DNA of 64,000 nt, from assembly GCA_039566865.1 (NCBI GenBank), contig CM076951.1, positions 17,307,484-17,371,483 on the forward strand. The letters run 5' to 3'. Below, in pieces: positions 11,088-21,713 of this stretch (position 1 is its first letter; each line of letters begins with the position of its first letter). The notes below the pieces were generated by a model that worked only from the letters and a program-made list of their open reading frames with translations, did no database searches and had not been told where the DNA came from. The stretch comes from Aurelia coerulea (Eukaryota; Cnidaria; Scyphozoa; Semaeostomeae; Ulmaridae). The position numbers and the translations under genes are program-made.

Positions 11088-11388
11088 GATAGACTAAGCC
11101 TTTGTTTTCACGCCATACAGCCACAAGGTCCTTTTATTTTTGTTTTCATTTTTTGTTTGTTTGTAATTGTCATCATACATCGCTTATATGTAACTTTTGT
11201 AATTGTATATTTAGATGTAATTTAGTTTAATGTTCTATGTAATGACCCTGGGATAGTCATGGGTTCTTGCTTCCCGGGTTATCATCTTTGTTATGTAGTT
11301 AAGTAATTTGTAAGTATGGTCTTAAGTACCTCGTTTTTGTAAATTTTCATATTGAATATAAAAAAAAAAAAAAAAAAATTGCTGACAT

Positions 11389-12081
11389 GATTTGTTGTCG
11401 AAGAGACAATTTTGTTGTTGTTGTTGTTGGTAATGGTTGTTGTTGCTTGTGTTTTGCGTTCACAATCAACTCATCTACTTGGCAAATCGACATGCACCTT
11501 TGGATGAAGCAGAAATGGTAAGCCCTTTCTTTCTCAGCCTTCTTGGAAATGATAAGAAAATTTAAGTTGAAGAATTGAAGAAAATATAAGTTTACAGGTA
11601 GCAGGCCATGGTCAGCCAACAGCCTATTCACCAAGAATAATGAAAGTCTTCTTGTTCCAGCCTACATTCATTTAATTTCAGCATTTAGGCCTTTCTTTGT
11701 GTCAGATTTAGTCAGAAGCTATATTTTTACCATATTCATGTCTAAGTTATGTATATGAGGCAAATTGCAACACTGATAATAATTTATAATTCCTTCAGGC
11801 CAAAAGTCCAAAGCAAGAGTTGCATATACATGTTTGTTACCAATAATGAAATGAGCTGGTTGCTTTATCTCAACCTTTGAACTTTCTTGGAAAATAGATA
11901 TATGCAATGGGAGATGAATTGGTTTTGGAGCGTGAGTTATGGCTTTTGAATGTGAAAGAATAAAGTACCACAAAACTTCTTGCCAGATCTTTTGTAATAT
12001 AGGACTTTCAAGCTGTCTTCACATAACCACATGTAGTTTTTGCAGACATTAAGAACCAATGAATCTATCTCCCATTGCATA
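11389..12081. other. No gene seen
   Basis: Host or old repeat sequence to the right of the non-LTR insertion. It includes a short (TTG)n stretch at about 11,411-11,450. No coding frame, splice-bounded exon or inverted-repeat structure was recognised. Confidence 0.4.
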
Positions 12082-12879
12082 TACCGGGTGTCTAAAAAAA
12101 AATACCCCCTTTTGACTCAGCAAGGCAACAAAACGATAATATTTCGGGACTCTTTGAATTCATGGCTACATTTGTTGGTCTTCAACTTAAATGCACATAC
12201 CTTGTATTTGGAAATCGACCACCAAACACCGGAGATATGAGTTCGCAAGGTCAAAATTTGGAGTGCATCTGAAGCCAGAGGTTTTGAGAAATGGCCTAGC
12301 CATAATTTGACACCAAACAAGCAATTTGCAAACGAATTTTGACTTTGACCTTTACTTTTTACTTTTGAAAAGATCTATACCTTGAATTACTTCAATTGTT
12401 CTTGAAGTGACTTTTCTTTTGAGGAAACGGTCCTTGCATTGCATTCGATCCCAAGTGTTTTGTATTAAAGAAGAGGAAAAGAAGCATGTGCACGCTTATT
12501 TTGGAGATGTGGCACGACTTTATCATTCTTACCACATTTTTACTATATTTGTTTAATCAGCGCCATGTCCATGAATCTTTTATTCTTTTCAAAAGCAAAG
12601 CAAAACACAGAAACTTAACGTCTACGGGTACTTTGGAAAATGTCCACGATACAAATCATGACTAGGCCCTTTTCAAAACCTCTGGTTTTGGGTGCACTCT
12701 AAATTTTGACTTTGCGAGCCTGTATCTCCGGTGTTTGGTGGACGATTTCTAAATGCAAGGTACGTGCATCTAAGTTGAACAGTGATAAATTTAGCTGTGA
12801 AGTCGGGGAGCAATGATATCTTATTGCTTGGTTCCTATTTCCAGTCAAAAGGGGGTACTTTTTTCTGAGACACCCGGTA
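12082..12879. mobile_element. MITE with ~230-bp inverted arms, TA-flanked (mariner-like ends)
   Basis: Ends read TA-CCGGGTGTCT at the left and AGACACCCGG-TA at the right. Left arm (about 12,082-12,307) and right arm (about 12,652-12,879) are similar inverted copies sharing CACCAAACACCGGAGATA and ACCAGAGGTTTTGA. The ~340-bp centre is unique and non-coding. TA at both ends and the CCGGGTGTC..AAAAA terminus suggest a Tc1/mariner-type non-autonomous element. Related ends occur at 25,483-26,041 and 61,340-62,078. Confidence 0.7.
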
Positions 12880-14951
12880 TCTTCCGAGAAAGCCACAAGT
12901 TTGAAATATTACACCAAAAAAACTGGACCCTCTTGTTTAACTCCATCAGTTAATTTTTGATCAACTGATAAATGTTATTGTTGAGTGTGTGCAGTGCAAT
13001 GAATCTATTATAGTCATGTTGATGAGTGCTCTTGGCTCATTTGTGTGCATCTTTTCACAAATTTACCACATTTGATATCAATAGATTTTAATATATTGAT
13101 ATTTGACCCCTTTTACAAAAATTTAGGAAATATTTTTAAAAAAGGTTCCTTTTTTCTAGATTCTATGTCCTAGATTTTTAACAAATTCCAGACCCTTTCT
13201 CCTAGATTTCGTAGACTCTCATGGTTACAATTCTTACATAGGAGTGGACCCGCCGGGGTAAGGTCCTACTTAGGATCCTGTGTAAGTTCTTATGCAAATT
13301 CCTGCAGGATCTTATGAGATCCGATGAAAGATCCTATTTAGGAACTTATAAACGTTCTTACTGGATCTTAGCAGGACCTTTTTAAATTCATATTCTGGAT
13401 TCTCTTTAAGAAAATTTCAACAAGTTCTTACAGGATCATGCTTTATCACTTTTCTCAAGTTTTCAAACTAACCCTGTCCCCACCGCAACTGACCCCTTCA
13501 ATTTGGCACTTGGCACACCATGTTTTGCATGGTTTAACCCTATTTTTTGTTTCGGGGGGGGGGGTGGCAAATTTGCCCCTCCCCCCAGTATACTTTTTGT
13601 TGTAACTCTGCCACAAGAACAGTTAGGCCCTGAAAATTTCTGACTTTTTTGCTGCTACTTATGGTGCAACAACTCAAGAAGTTTTGCAGAAATATTTTGA
13701 GAAATGAGGGGGAGGGAGACAATTTTCCGGAACTGACTCTTTCAACATCACCAATTCTCGAATATTAATTGCCTCTCCAATGCATCAAATAGGTGAAGGC
13801 TTGTTGAAGTCTGTTTACGTTACTTCAAGTCAGGTGATAAAACCTCTCATTAAACATATTTTGAATTTTATAAGTTATTTTGCCATATGACTTGAAATGC
13901 ACACACAATCCTTTGTAGACTTTTTCAATTCAAATAGAAACCGTAGGGACATTGAATCTTGAACAAAAGAAAATTTAACAGAAAGACAATAGCAAGAACA
14001 ATTGAAAATTCAAATTTTGACGTTTCCAGGTCGTTCTTACAACAATCACTATTGTTATTACTATTGTCTCAGCCAGAATTTGTATAGCTCAATTGGTTCA
14101 GTGCCTTACCAGTTGTGTGTGAATTGGAGAGGCCATACATCCGCCAAACCTGGAGATATTTAACCTGCTTCCAAATTCATCTATCCAAACATCTGGAGGA
14201 CTCAAGAAAAATTGGAAAATTTCAAGCAGTTTTTTGTCCTGGTCTCATTTTGTAAAGGTATGTAAAATTTAGAAAAATGTTCACAGGTTTCTTTTGTGTT
14301 CTTCGTTTCTTCCCCATCTGATTGGTCCGTGAAAATGAGGCTTTGGAGGTTTCGGCCATGGGCCACAAGCAAGTGGCCCAAGACAACATTTAATTCCTAT
14401 GCTGGGTGATGTTGATTTCCGAACAAGGCAAGGGTAGCTCATGGATATTCAATCCATACAGCACATTTAGTGCTTCAAAAAAGGGGAGAATAGTTCTAAC
14501 AGATTTAGCTAGAGAAAACCCATATCAGGAAGATCTTACACAATTTATCAACATTTTTTCCCATTCCCATTCTAAGGTTTACCCCAGTAGACACTATGGA
14601 ATCAAGTTTGACACCTTGTATTTCAGTTTTTTGTTTAAATGGTAACATTTCAGGCTAGTCATTAGTTATGCATGGGTGAAGGCAGTTAAAGCTAGGAGAT
14701 GGAACATGTATTTGAGATAAGGTAGGTTCTAGTTAGGGAAAGGAGAGCATTTGGCCAAATATGTTCCTGAAAGATGTGAAATACACACAGAATCATTTTT
14801 AAACAGACAGATTTTTTTATGACAAGATAAGAAAAGATAACACAACTCTGGCAGCATTAAGGCACAGGGGCCATTCAATTTTTTGACAGATCATGTGTGA
14901 TAATGGTGAAAGAATCATTGAAAGCTGCATCAGAGGTTATCCAATGACAAT
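12880..14951. other. No gene; low-complexity and old repeat ends
   Basis: No convincing gene. At 13,255-13,440 short GGATC/AGGATCCT-type motifs recur irregularly. At about 13,552-13,592 a G-run/C-run palindrome around GGCAAATTTGCC resembles the one at 15,186-15,222 and looks like a terminus of a decayed repeat. Confidence 0.35.
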
Positions 14952-15174
14952 ACAAGAAATACTTTGATGAAGATGTATTGCCCGAAATCTTAGAAGAAGA
15001 AACCAAATCTTACAGGCTCAACAATATTGACAGAGAGGAAATCATGGGTATGTTCAGTGCTGCTAAGAATAGAGCACCCAATGCTTTACTGTGTTATCTT
15101 TCTTCAAAAATGCGATCAAAGAAAAATAACACAGTATCCTACTTAGATGACCTGGATAGCAAGTTGCAAGCAAG
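14952..15174 (+). pseudogene. Coding-like fragment truncated by a repeat
   Basis: A frame from about 14,952 reads with strong coding character: YKKYFDEDVLPEILEEE, then LNNIDREEIMGMF, LCYLSSKM and VSYLDDLDSKLQ. It ends where the repeat terminus starting GGCCGTACATAGCGGGG begins (about 15,173). It could be an exon or a transposon gene fragment. I do not recognise the family, and no clear splice acceptor defines its start. Confidence 0.3.
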
Positions 15175-15640
15175 GCCGTACATAGCGGGGGGCAGGGGGG
15201 AAGTTGCCTCCCCCCCAGAAATTTTCAAGGTAAGGTTTTTTTATGAGGCCGTCTGAAGTCAGAGCGATATTCAAACTTCCCAACAAAGTAAAAGATGCTG
15301 GAAGATGTGATAAAACAGACAGGCAGATAAAACAGACTTGTAGATAGAATTGACAGTTTTCTATTTTGGTCAGCTGAGTATTTCCGATGATACTCCAGAT
15401 ATCGTGCAATTTCGGAAACTGCATAACAATGTTGATCCCCCGGGGGTAACTCCTATCGATAGCTGAACGGGGACGTGCCACCCATAAGGATGGGTTTGAA
15501 AGCTTCAAAATCCCTAAATATGGGTCCCAAAATGCAGTGATTCCAATAGAAATGGGTTGGCTTTACTGTCTTGAAACCTTAATTATGGGTTTCAACGAAA
15601 TAAAATGGGTAGTTAAGTGACGCTCTTTCATGTACGAAAA
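15175..15640. repeat. Two decayed repeat termini, including a CCCCCGGGGG-type end
   Basis: 15,175-15,230 has a G-rich then C-rich palindrome around AAGTTGCCT. From about 15,436 a CCCCCGGGGGTAACTCC terminus is followed by GGGGACGTGCCACCCATA and GGGTTTG-type motifs. These recur in the repeat at 26,115-26,408 (GGGTATGTGCCGCCCATA) and, as a relic, near 30,741. No transposase is present. Confidence 0.4.
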
Positions 15641-15840
15641 GCTTTGCAGATATTCCTTTTGACCCTGGACGTTGACTCTTTTCTGCATGCAAGCTCTTTT
15701 CTTCCATTTCAAGCGCCTCCCTGTCGACAGACCATTTCATGCTGATGCTGTCATCATTGTTGTTGCTGTTGGTCATGTGAAAGTGCGTGCAAGAAATTCA
15801 TGAAACCTGGCAGTAGGGCCCAACACAGTATACACCACGA

Positions 15841-15915
15841 ATGAAGGAGGACATTAGAAGCGCAGCAAGAAACTTAGAAGTTCAACCATTTCTCAAAAGA
15901 AGCATGGGGTTTGAT
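15841..15915 (+). CDS. Candidate first coding exon
   Basis: ATG at 15,841 opens a 25-codon frame (MKEDIRSAARNLE, then VQPFLKRSMGFD) that ends exactly at a strong donor, GAT followed by GTAAGTG at 15,916. It could be the first exon of the gene whose later exons lie at 17,155 and 27,984. The phases do not join directly (phase 0 here, phase 1 needed), so at least one more exon would be required. Confidence 0.25.
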
Positions 15916-16216
15916 GTAAGTGTAAGCATTGAATATGTTCGGTCTCTTTTAACACTTATGTTAGGATCATTCCTTGCTTAGGCCAGTCGGCTGTAGTGGC
16001 TCTTTCACAGTTTAATGGATATCCTTGCAAACTAATAAGGTGCGTCAAAATTCCCTCCCTGAAGCTTCTCTGAAACATTTATTGGAAAATATCAACACAT
16101 TCTAGCAGATTAACAATCGCAAATTTTCTTCATTCTGCTGAATGGATGCCAATCGATTTCATGGAGGGATTTAGAAGGCCTTTTATTTGAAATTTTAGCC
16201 CATGTGCATGTGTGCC

Positions 16217-16461
16217 GCATTGCTCCGGGTGGGGGGATATTTGACTTAAATTTGTACGGGGTTGTGCCCACGAAAATTCTTTTGTTTAGCCTGCTCCAGA
16301 ATTTTTCGCTCAAAGTGGGTCAAAATTGACATGTTTTGGCAACCTGCTCCAGAAAAATTGCCTTATTTTGACACCTGTCCTAAAACAATTTGGCGAAATT
16401 GATACCCTTAAAAATGGCACAACCCCATTTGACAAATACAGAGTACCCCCTGGGCATTGCT
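16217..16461. mobile_element. Small MITE with 8-bp target duplication
   Basis: GCATTGCT occurs at 16,217-16,224 and 16,454-16,461. Between them lie ~229 bp with inverted ends CCGGGTGGGGG and CCCCCTGG. Both halves also carry a shared inner motif: GTACGGGGTTGTGCC on the left, with its inverted counterpart GGCACAACCCCATTTG on the right. An 8-bp duplication is typical of hAT elements. There is no coding capacity. Confidence 0.5.
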
Positions 16462-16748
16462 CATTCTGGGGCATTCTGTTTTGGATTGTGTTCACATGAA
16501 ATCTCAATACAGGATGCGATAGGTCCCATGATATGAGTGTGGTTGCAAATAATAGAAAAAGGAATGTGAACCCTGTTCAAAAATGAGAACGTTTTGAAAA
16601 TAGATTTGATTTCTTTGTTTGCATTCCAATATTTGATTTCGACAGGCTAAGCTAAAATCTGAAACCTTTTTCAGTTCCCCGTACATGGGCAGTTTCGCTA
16701 ATTTCAACCCATGCTGCCATGTGTCTGTCTTGAGTCCGGCCATAAGAC

Positions 16749-17133
16749 TTGCACATATTTTTTTATAAAAAACTGCCTATATGAAACTCAACTCTCAGAT
16801 TACCGAGAAATTAAGAAACTCCAATACTGGGAAAAGAAAACTTAAGAAACCATTTATTTCAATAAAGGAAATCCTTGACATAGTTTTACTTTATTTTTAC
16901 ATGTTTCTTTTATCATATTTTACTTAGAAGGCACTTGAGTAATTTCTTACGTTAGAAAGGCTTAAACAACCTTGTATTGAAATTTTCACGAGGGCGCAGG
17001 TAGTGAATATGAAGATTGTTATGGGAACCTCTGAGAAACTCGTAAGAAACTCTGAGTACTCAAAATCTGATAAATTTAAGAAACTTTCAGTACCTGGCCA
17101 AAATTCTTAGTTTCTTGTAAAAATATGCGTTTA
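16749..17133. mobile_element. Degenerate MITE of the TACACGTA/ATAAGAAAC family
   Basis: Left end GCACATATTTTTTTATAAAA and right end (reverse complement) CGCATATTTTTACAAGAAAC are related inverted termini. The interior is rich in TTAAGAAAC motifs. Better copies of what seems the same family are at 51,235-51,646 and 18,970-19,364. Confidence 0.4.
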
Positions 17134-17154
17134 TTTCATTGACTTATTTTACAG

Positions 17155-17280
17155 AGGATGTCTTCTCAGAAGAAATTTCATCATTAGATGATATTGATGT
17201 GCCACAAACAACAGCTGAAATTGATGAGCCACATACAACAGCTGACAATGATGTGTCCCAAACAGCTGGAAATGAGGATG
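17155..17280 (+). CDS. Coding exon upstream of the Mutator insertion (phase 1-1)
   Basis: A 126-nt exon bounded by acceptor TTATTTTACAG and donor GTAAGGG. It encodes an acidic stretch: EDVFSEEISSLDDIDV, then an internal repeat of the PQTTAEID/PHTTADND type and SQTAGNED. Both ends are phase 1. The next exon with a matching start phase is at 27,984, beyond the complete Mutator element, so the transposon sits in the intron between them. I do not recognise the gene. The acidic repeats suggest a disordered region. Confidence 0.45.
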
Positions 17281-17483
17281 GTAAGGGTCATTTGCAAGTT
17301 TTGCATACAATAGGTATCCCCTGTTAGTAAATTCAACACCATGTGCCGCTTTATGTGATTGATCATTTTTGTACAAGACTTGTTGCAAAGATATGTCTTT
17401 ACTTTAACAACATTTCAATAATCTAATCTAGGCTGTTATTAAAGTCATTTTTATAATAAAAATATCCTCATTTCTTGCAAAGA

Positions 17484-17745
17484 GGGATGTTCTTTTAACC
17501 GGACCCTACGACCCCACGACCCCGGACCATACGACCCCGGACCATACGACCCCGGACCATACGACCCTACGACCATACGACCCTACGACTCAAATTTTTT
17601 ATCATTATTCATAAATTATTTATAAATCGTTTTATTTCCATTCATATTTGATCATTTAGCATACATTTTGCTGTCATTTAGATTTATCAAGCCAGGGTGT
17701 GGGCTGTTTGTGCATGCAGTTTTGAAAACGTAGACATTTTACCAT
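17484..17745. repeat. Left terminal inverted repeat of the Mutator element
   Basis: 262 bp, nearly identical by eye to the reverse complement of 27,164-27,419. The outer ~100 bp is a tandem array of short units of the CCGGACCATACGACC type. The inner ~160 bp is AT-rich and ends at ACATTTTACCAT. Confidence 0.92.
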
Positions 17746-18969
17746 AACTGTCAAGCGATACAATCAAAACGGATATGTGTACCAAAATAGCCTACTCACA
17801 GCACAGGAAGTACAGGCTTTTAACTTTGGAGATGTGGTCTGATGTCTGATGTTGGTCTGCTGGGATGTGAGCATTTTCTATTAGCTATGGTGTGAGGTAA
17901 GTTCATATGACATCATTTTCGCAACAATTTTAACGGTGGTGGAAAACGCAAAGATTTTTGGCGGCTAATGCAGGATCGCACACCTTATAGGGTTTTTGGT
18001 AGGGTTTAGTAAGGATAAGTATAGGCACAGTGTGCGAGACTGCACCAGCGCCGATTTTGCAGGAGGCTCTGTCGGGCTCTGTCGTTAGAGGCTCCTTTCA
18101 ATTCGTGAAATTTCATTTCATCCCTTGTATGTAATATCATATACTGAGCGTGGTTCATTCACATATATTTTGAAAGCTTCTGAAAGTTTCTTGCCCTCCT
18201 TTTGAGGATTCCGATGTTTCGACAGTACAGGAAACAAGTGAGAACAAAGAAAGATCAATTTTAAGCACTGTCTTGTCTCGTCCATTCCCTTCGCTTTCAG
18301 TTATGACTGCTCTGACTTACTTCAGGGACTTACTGTTACTTTGTTTCGTTTCCAATAATCACAAAGTATAAGCAAGTCATTTTCTTAAAATGTTTGTTTC
18401 TTTACAGTATAAAGGCTGTTTACGGCGCATGGTCTTTTTTGGTCTGTATGTAAATTAGTGGTTCATATTTGATATCTTTTTTGCCTGTGAAAGGTGAATT
18501 AAGGTTTTTTTTATGACTAAAAAGTAGTTTTACCATAATCATACCGTTATTGAAATCCAAATTTACGCTTTGATGGCTTTGTGGCTGCTACATAATAGTC
18601 CCCCACCCCCCTCTGGGTAACCAACAGACCAAAATACAGACAGATACTTTTCAGCTTTCGATCACAACAGCATAGCAAAATTTTACTAGTTACCTTGTCT
18701 GGGAATTATCCCCCCCCCCGCTCGTGAAATTGTTGCATTCTAGATCTTCCATTTCCTTTATTTTCAGATGTCGTCAATATCTAGTGATTCAGATAATAGT
18801 GGTGAAGCCCAGTCTATCATTTCACTGTCAAGGTAATGTTATTATTGAACGACTATGATTCATTTTGGCAACCTATGATAGCTTTTAACATTCTGTAGAT
18901 TGCAAAACGTTTACCTTACTGATTAGATTCCCAACAGTTGTTCATACAGATTGAAAAAAGAGCAGTTTA

Positions 18970-19364
18970 ATCCCCCTTTTTTTTATAAGAAAGTAAGGTC
19001 CGGGGCTGGTAGGCAGCTTCTAAATTTTGTTGGCCATTGTGCTAGCAAGAGTTTCTTACATGCTCCTTATATTTCTAATGCCAGAATTGTAGAGATAATT
19101 CTGTTTTATCTAAAGTTCTCCCAAATTACTTAGTAAGATCTCAAAACAAGTAAATAACATGATTCGCACTCAAAATAATGTCTAAACACCAAACAGTTGC
19201 TATAACTGTACAGTGTCAAAACATGTTGAGTGCGATAGGAAAATTAAAACTGTAAATTACAAAACTTTCTTAGCTTTCTCAGTTCAGGTAGGGTTGTTTC
19301 TTAACTTTAAAAAAATTTAGCCTACCGTTTCTTATAACCGGTTTCTTATTAAAAAATGAGTGTA
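18970..19364. mobile_element. MITE-like dispersed repeat in the MULE intron
   Basis: About 380 bp clearly similar to 51,235-51,646: both share TCCGGGGCTGGTAGGCAGCT, CTCAAAACAAGTAAATAACA, GCTATAACTGTACAGTGTCA and GTAGGGTTGTTTCTTAACTT in the same order. The ends are of the TTTTTTATAAGAAAC type in inverted orientation. There is no coding capacity. Confidence 0.7.
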
Positions 19365-19496
19365 TGTGAGTGATCCTGACCCCGATCCTGAAAGCTAATA
19401 TATTTTTGAAAGACAACTCAACCAACTCTAATAATCATTTCTTGTATTGGTTTCTATATAATGTGCTTGTGACATGCTCATTTTTGCTCTCTTTAG

Positions 19497-19557
19497 CGAT
19501 ACAGAGATTAGTGATGTTACATATAAACTCGAGAGCTTGGATTCCCCGTCGAAAGAG
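19497..19557 (+). other. Candidate alternative (frame-breaking) exon of the MULE gene
   Basis: A 61-nt segment bounded by acceptor TGCTCTCTTTAG and donor GAG/GTAGGG. Joined to exon 1 it continues in frame (SDTEISDVTYKLESLDSPSK), but it then puts the main exon out of frame, giving an immediate TGA. Either it is skipped, acts as a poison exon, or is a chance splice-like stretch. Confidence 0.35.
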
Positions 19558-19590
19558 GTAGGGTTACCAGTGTCTCAAATGGGAATGGAA

Positions 19591-19841
19591 TACCGTAAAA
19601 GCTCTATTAAGCCCCCCCCCCTCTCTATTAAGCCCAGTTACCAAAGATTCTCCATTTACTGAGCTAAATAAGTCTGATAAGTTTGTATGTTAATTTTGAT
19701 GTGTCTTGAATTAAAACTTTGTCGAATTCATGTATTTAACTCGTAAAATTGTATTTTTAAATCGCAAAATGTGGTGCAAAAGGATTAAAAAGTGTCCAAT
19801 ATTAAAAAGCCTCCCAGGGGTTTGATAGAGCTTTTACGGTA
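19591..19841. mobile_element. 251-bp MITE, TACCGTAAAAGCTCTAT ends
   Basis: The left end TACCGTAAAAGCTCTATTAA and the right end (reverse complement TACCGTAAAAGCTCTATCAA) form an inverted repeat followed by C-rich or G-rich blocks. TA at both borders fits TA target duplication. It is non-coding. Confidence 0.7.
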
Positions 19842-20283
19842 AGCAACTTTCGAGGATATTTGTCTTTCATCAAATTTAATGGAAATTCGAAGTTTTTACT
19901 GCGAGTAATTTTCAGTAAAATTCTGCTCAGTAAAATTCTTGAGGGGGAGGGGGGGGGTTTCAAAAGTTGTTTACGTCATACAACATCCTACAGGAAGATG
20001 TCATACAGGGAGTTTGGTACATAAGTGACTCTGAGAATCAAGAGAGATACCCATATCCGGAGGGTCACATTTTATCAATATAACTTAATGGCAAGGGTAT
20101 TATTTAGAAAAAGTGCCCCGTAGCCAGTGCTTGAATTACCTCAAAATCGTGATAAGGATACATACCATTAGTACAGATGAGCTTCTTTTTACGAGAGCTT
20201 TGTGACCATGAATTCTTTGAAATGCTGATACAGACCTTGGGTTGCTAAGAGCTAACATTTACCCACAACGACAGCATATCCTC

Positions 20284-21019
20284 TTAACCTTATTCGTACT
20301 ATTCGTTTTTCGTCCCCCCCCCCCCTCCTACTACCAGACGTTGCTTCACTACGCTAAAAGGACAAGAGATATAACCATCAGTTTTGGTGAATTTTACTCA
20401 AATTTCATAGGCAATTAAATTCTTAACATTTTATTGCATTTGATGAATACTTTCATTTGATATATGAATTTTTCATATTTGCTGATGTCTGCAAAATTTG
20501 ATATATATGACGTCATTCACATTTATGACGTCATTGGTCCAATAAAGAAGTGTACAATATAAATTTTTGTCTGATTTGCTTCATCTTATTAATTTGCTTC
20601 ATTTTGAGTCTATATTTACCAGGTAAAGAAACATGACTTGAATGAAAATAATTTAAAGCTAATTGTGCTGAAAATAGAAACTAAAATTTTTCAAAGCTAT
20701 ATATTTTGGAACTATGACATGTTTCCTACTATTTGAAACAAATTTGGAGAAAATCTGTTTAGCGGTTGATTAAATAGAATTTTTCTGGTTAAGAAGATAT
20801 AAACTTGCCAATTTTATTCAGTTTTTCGGTTGCCTAGCAACAAATCACGTGACTAACTAAATTTTCATTGTTATATATGAACAGCCAATTGTTTAAAGAG
20901 CAATAGGGATAGATCATATTGTTATATCTTTAGTAGTTTTTGAGGAAAAGAGGGGGACGAAGAACGCCCCCATACCAGTACAAAGTACCTAAAAAATCGC
21001 CCTGTGCAGATAGGGTTAA
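20284..21019. mobile_element. TTAA-flanked MITE, piggyBac-like
   Basis: TTAA at 20,284-20,287 and 21,016-21,019. The termini CCTTATTCGTAC and (reverse complement) CCCTATCTGCAC are imperfect inverted repeats, followed inside by G- or C-runs next to a TTCGTCCCC motif. Like the MITE at 6,529 it contains several GACGTCA motifs and a CACGTGA site. No gene. Confidence 0.55.
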
Positions 21020-21522
21020 AGCAGACCCAAAGGCAGAAATCCACAAAGAATTACTGTTAACCTTTAGCAAAGGCTAGCAAAGAATTAGCAAAGTATCACA
21101 AAACAATCCATACCACGTCCAAGCATATATAACAGTTCCCCCTTTTACTCTTCTTCAATTTGATTGGCGACAAAAGTGATCGGATAAAGTAATCTTTTTC
21201 AGAGACCCTCGTTTCAAGATCTATCAAAACGTGCCGCTTGTAGAAGAAAAAAGAGAAAATTGTTTGACATAGCATGGTGAGTAAACTGAACGTTTCCCAC
21301 ATGATAGCCTGTTGTACCCAGAATCACTTCAAATATTGCTATTTGCTTTTTTATATTACAAGTCTCTATAGTTAAAACAGTCGCCGTTTTGATGCAACAG
21401 GAGGAGTTCAATCATAAGATAGACGGAAACCGTTCTTTGCAATCTTAAAAATATTCTTGTAGCCTAAAAATATCATGATTTCGTTCCAATAAATAGTAAG
21501 ACAAAATGGCCGACCGCTGGTT

Positions 21523-21713
21523 TCAGTTATCAGGCAAATTTGCCCTTTTGGAGGTCATAGCTCCATCATTTTTCAATGGATGTTTGTGGGGATGGTAGCA
21601 AATTTTAACTGAATATCTGAAGAGCCACATCAAGCAAAATTTGGCGGGAATCTTTTGCAGTTTTGTTGCCATCTTCAGGCAACCTGAACACCATTTTTTT
21701 GGGATACCCTGTA
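21523..21713 (-). repeat. One end of a mariner-like repeat beside a splice acceptor
   Basis: Read on the minus strand from 21,713 it starts TACAGGGTATCCCAAAAAAA, a terminus typical of mariner-type MITEs. No matching other end was found. It lies just upstream of the main exon of the MULE transposase (21,771). Confidence 0.35.

Larger units (their letters stand above)
7473..11388 (+). mobile_element. Near full-length APE-type non-LTR retrotransposon with 11-bp target duplication
   Basis: ATTGCTGACAT occurs at 7473-7483 and again at 11378-11388 directly after a run of A (about 11359-11378). This brackets an insertion of about 3.9 kb (7484-11377). The element has a short 5' leader, one long coding region with endonuclease and reverse transcriptase, a ~270-bp 3' UTR and a poly-A tail. 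The duplication and tail together show insertion by target-primed reverse transcription. The unbroken duplication suggests a young copy. The ORF runs upstream of the left duplication only by chance, so codons before 7484 are host sequence. Confidence 0.85.
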
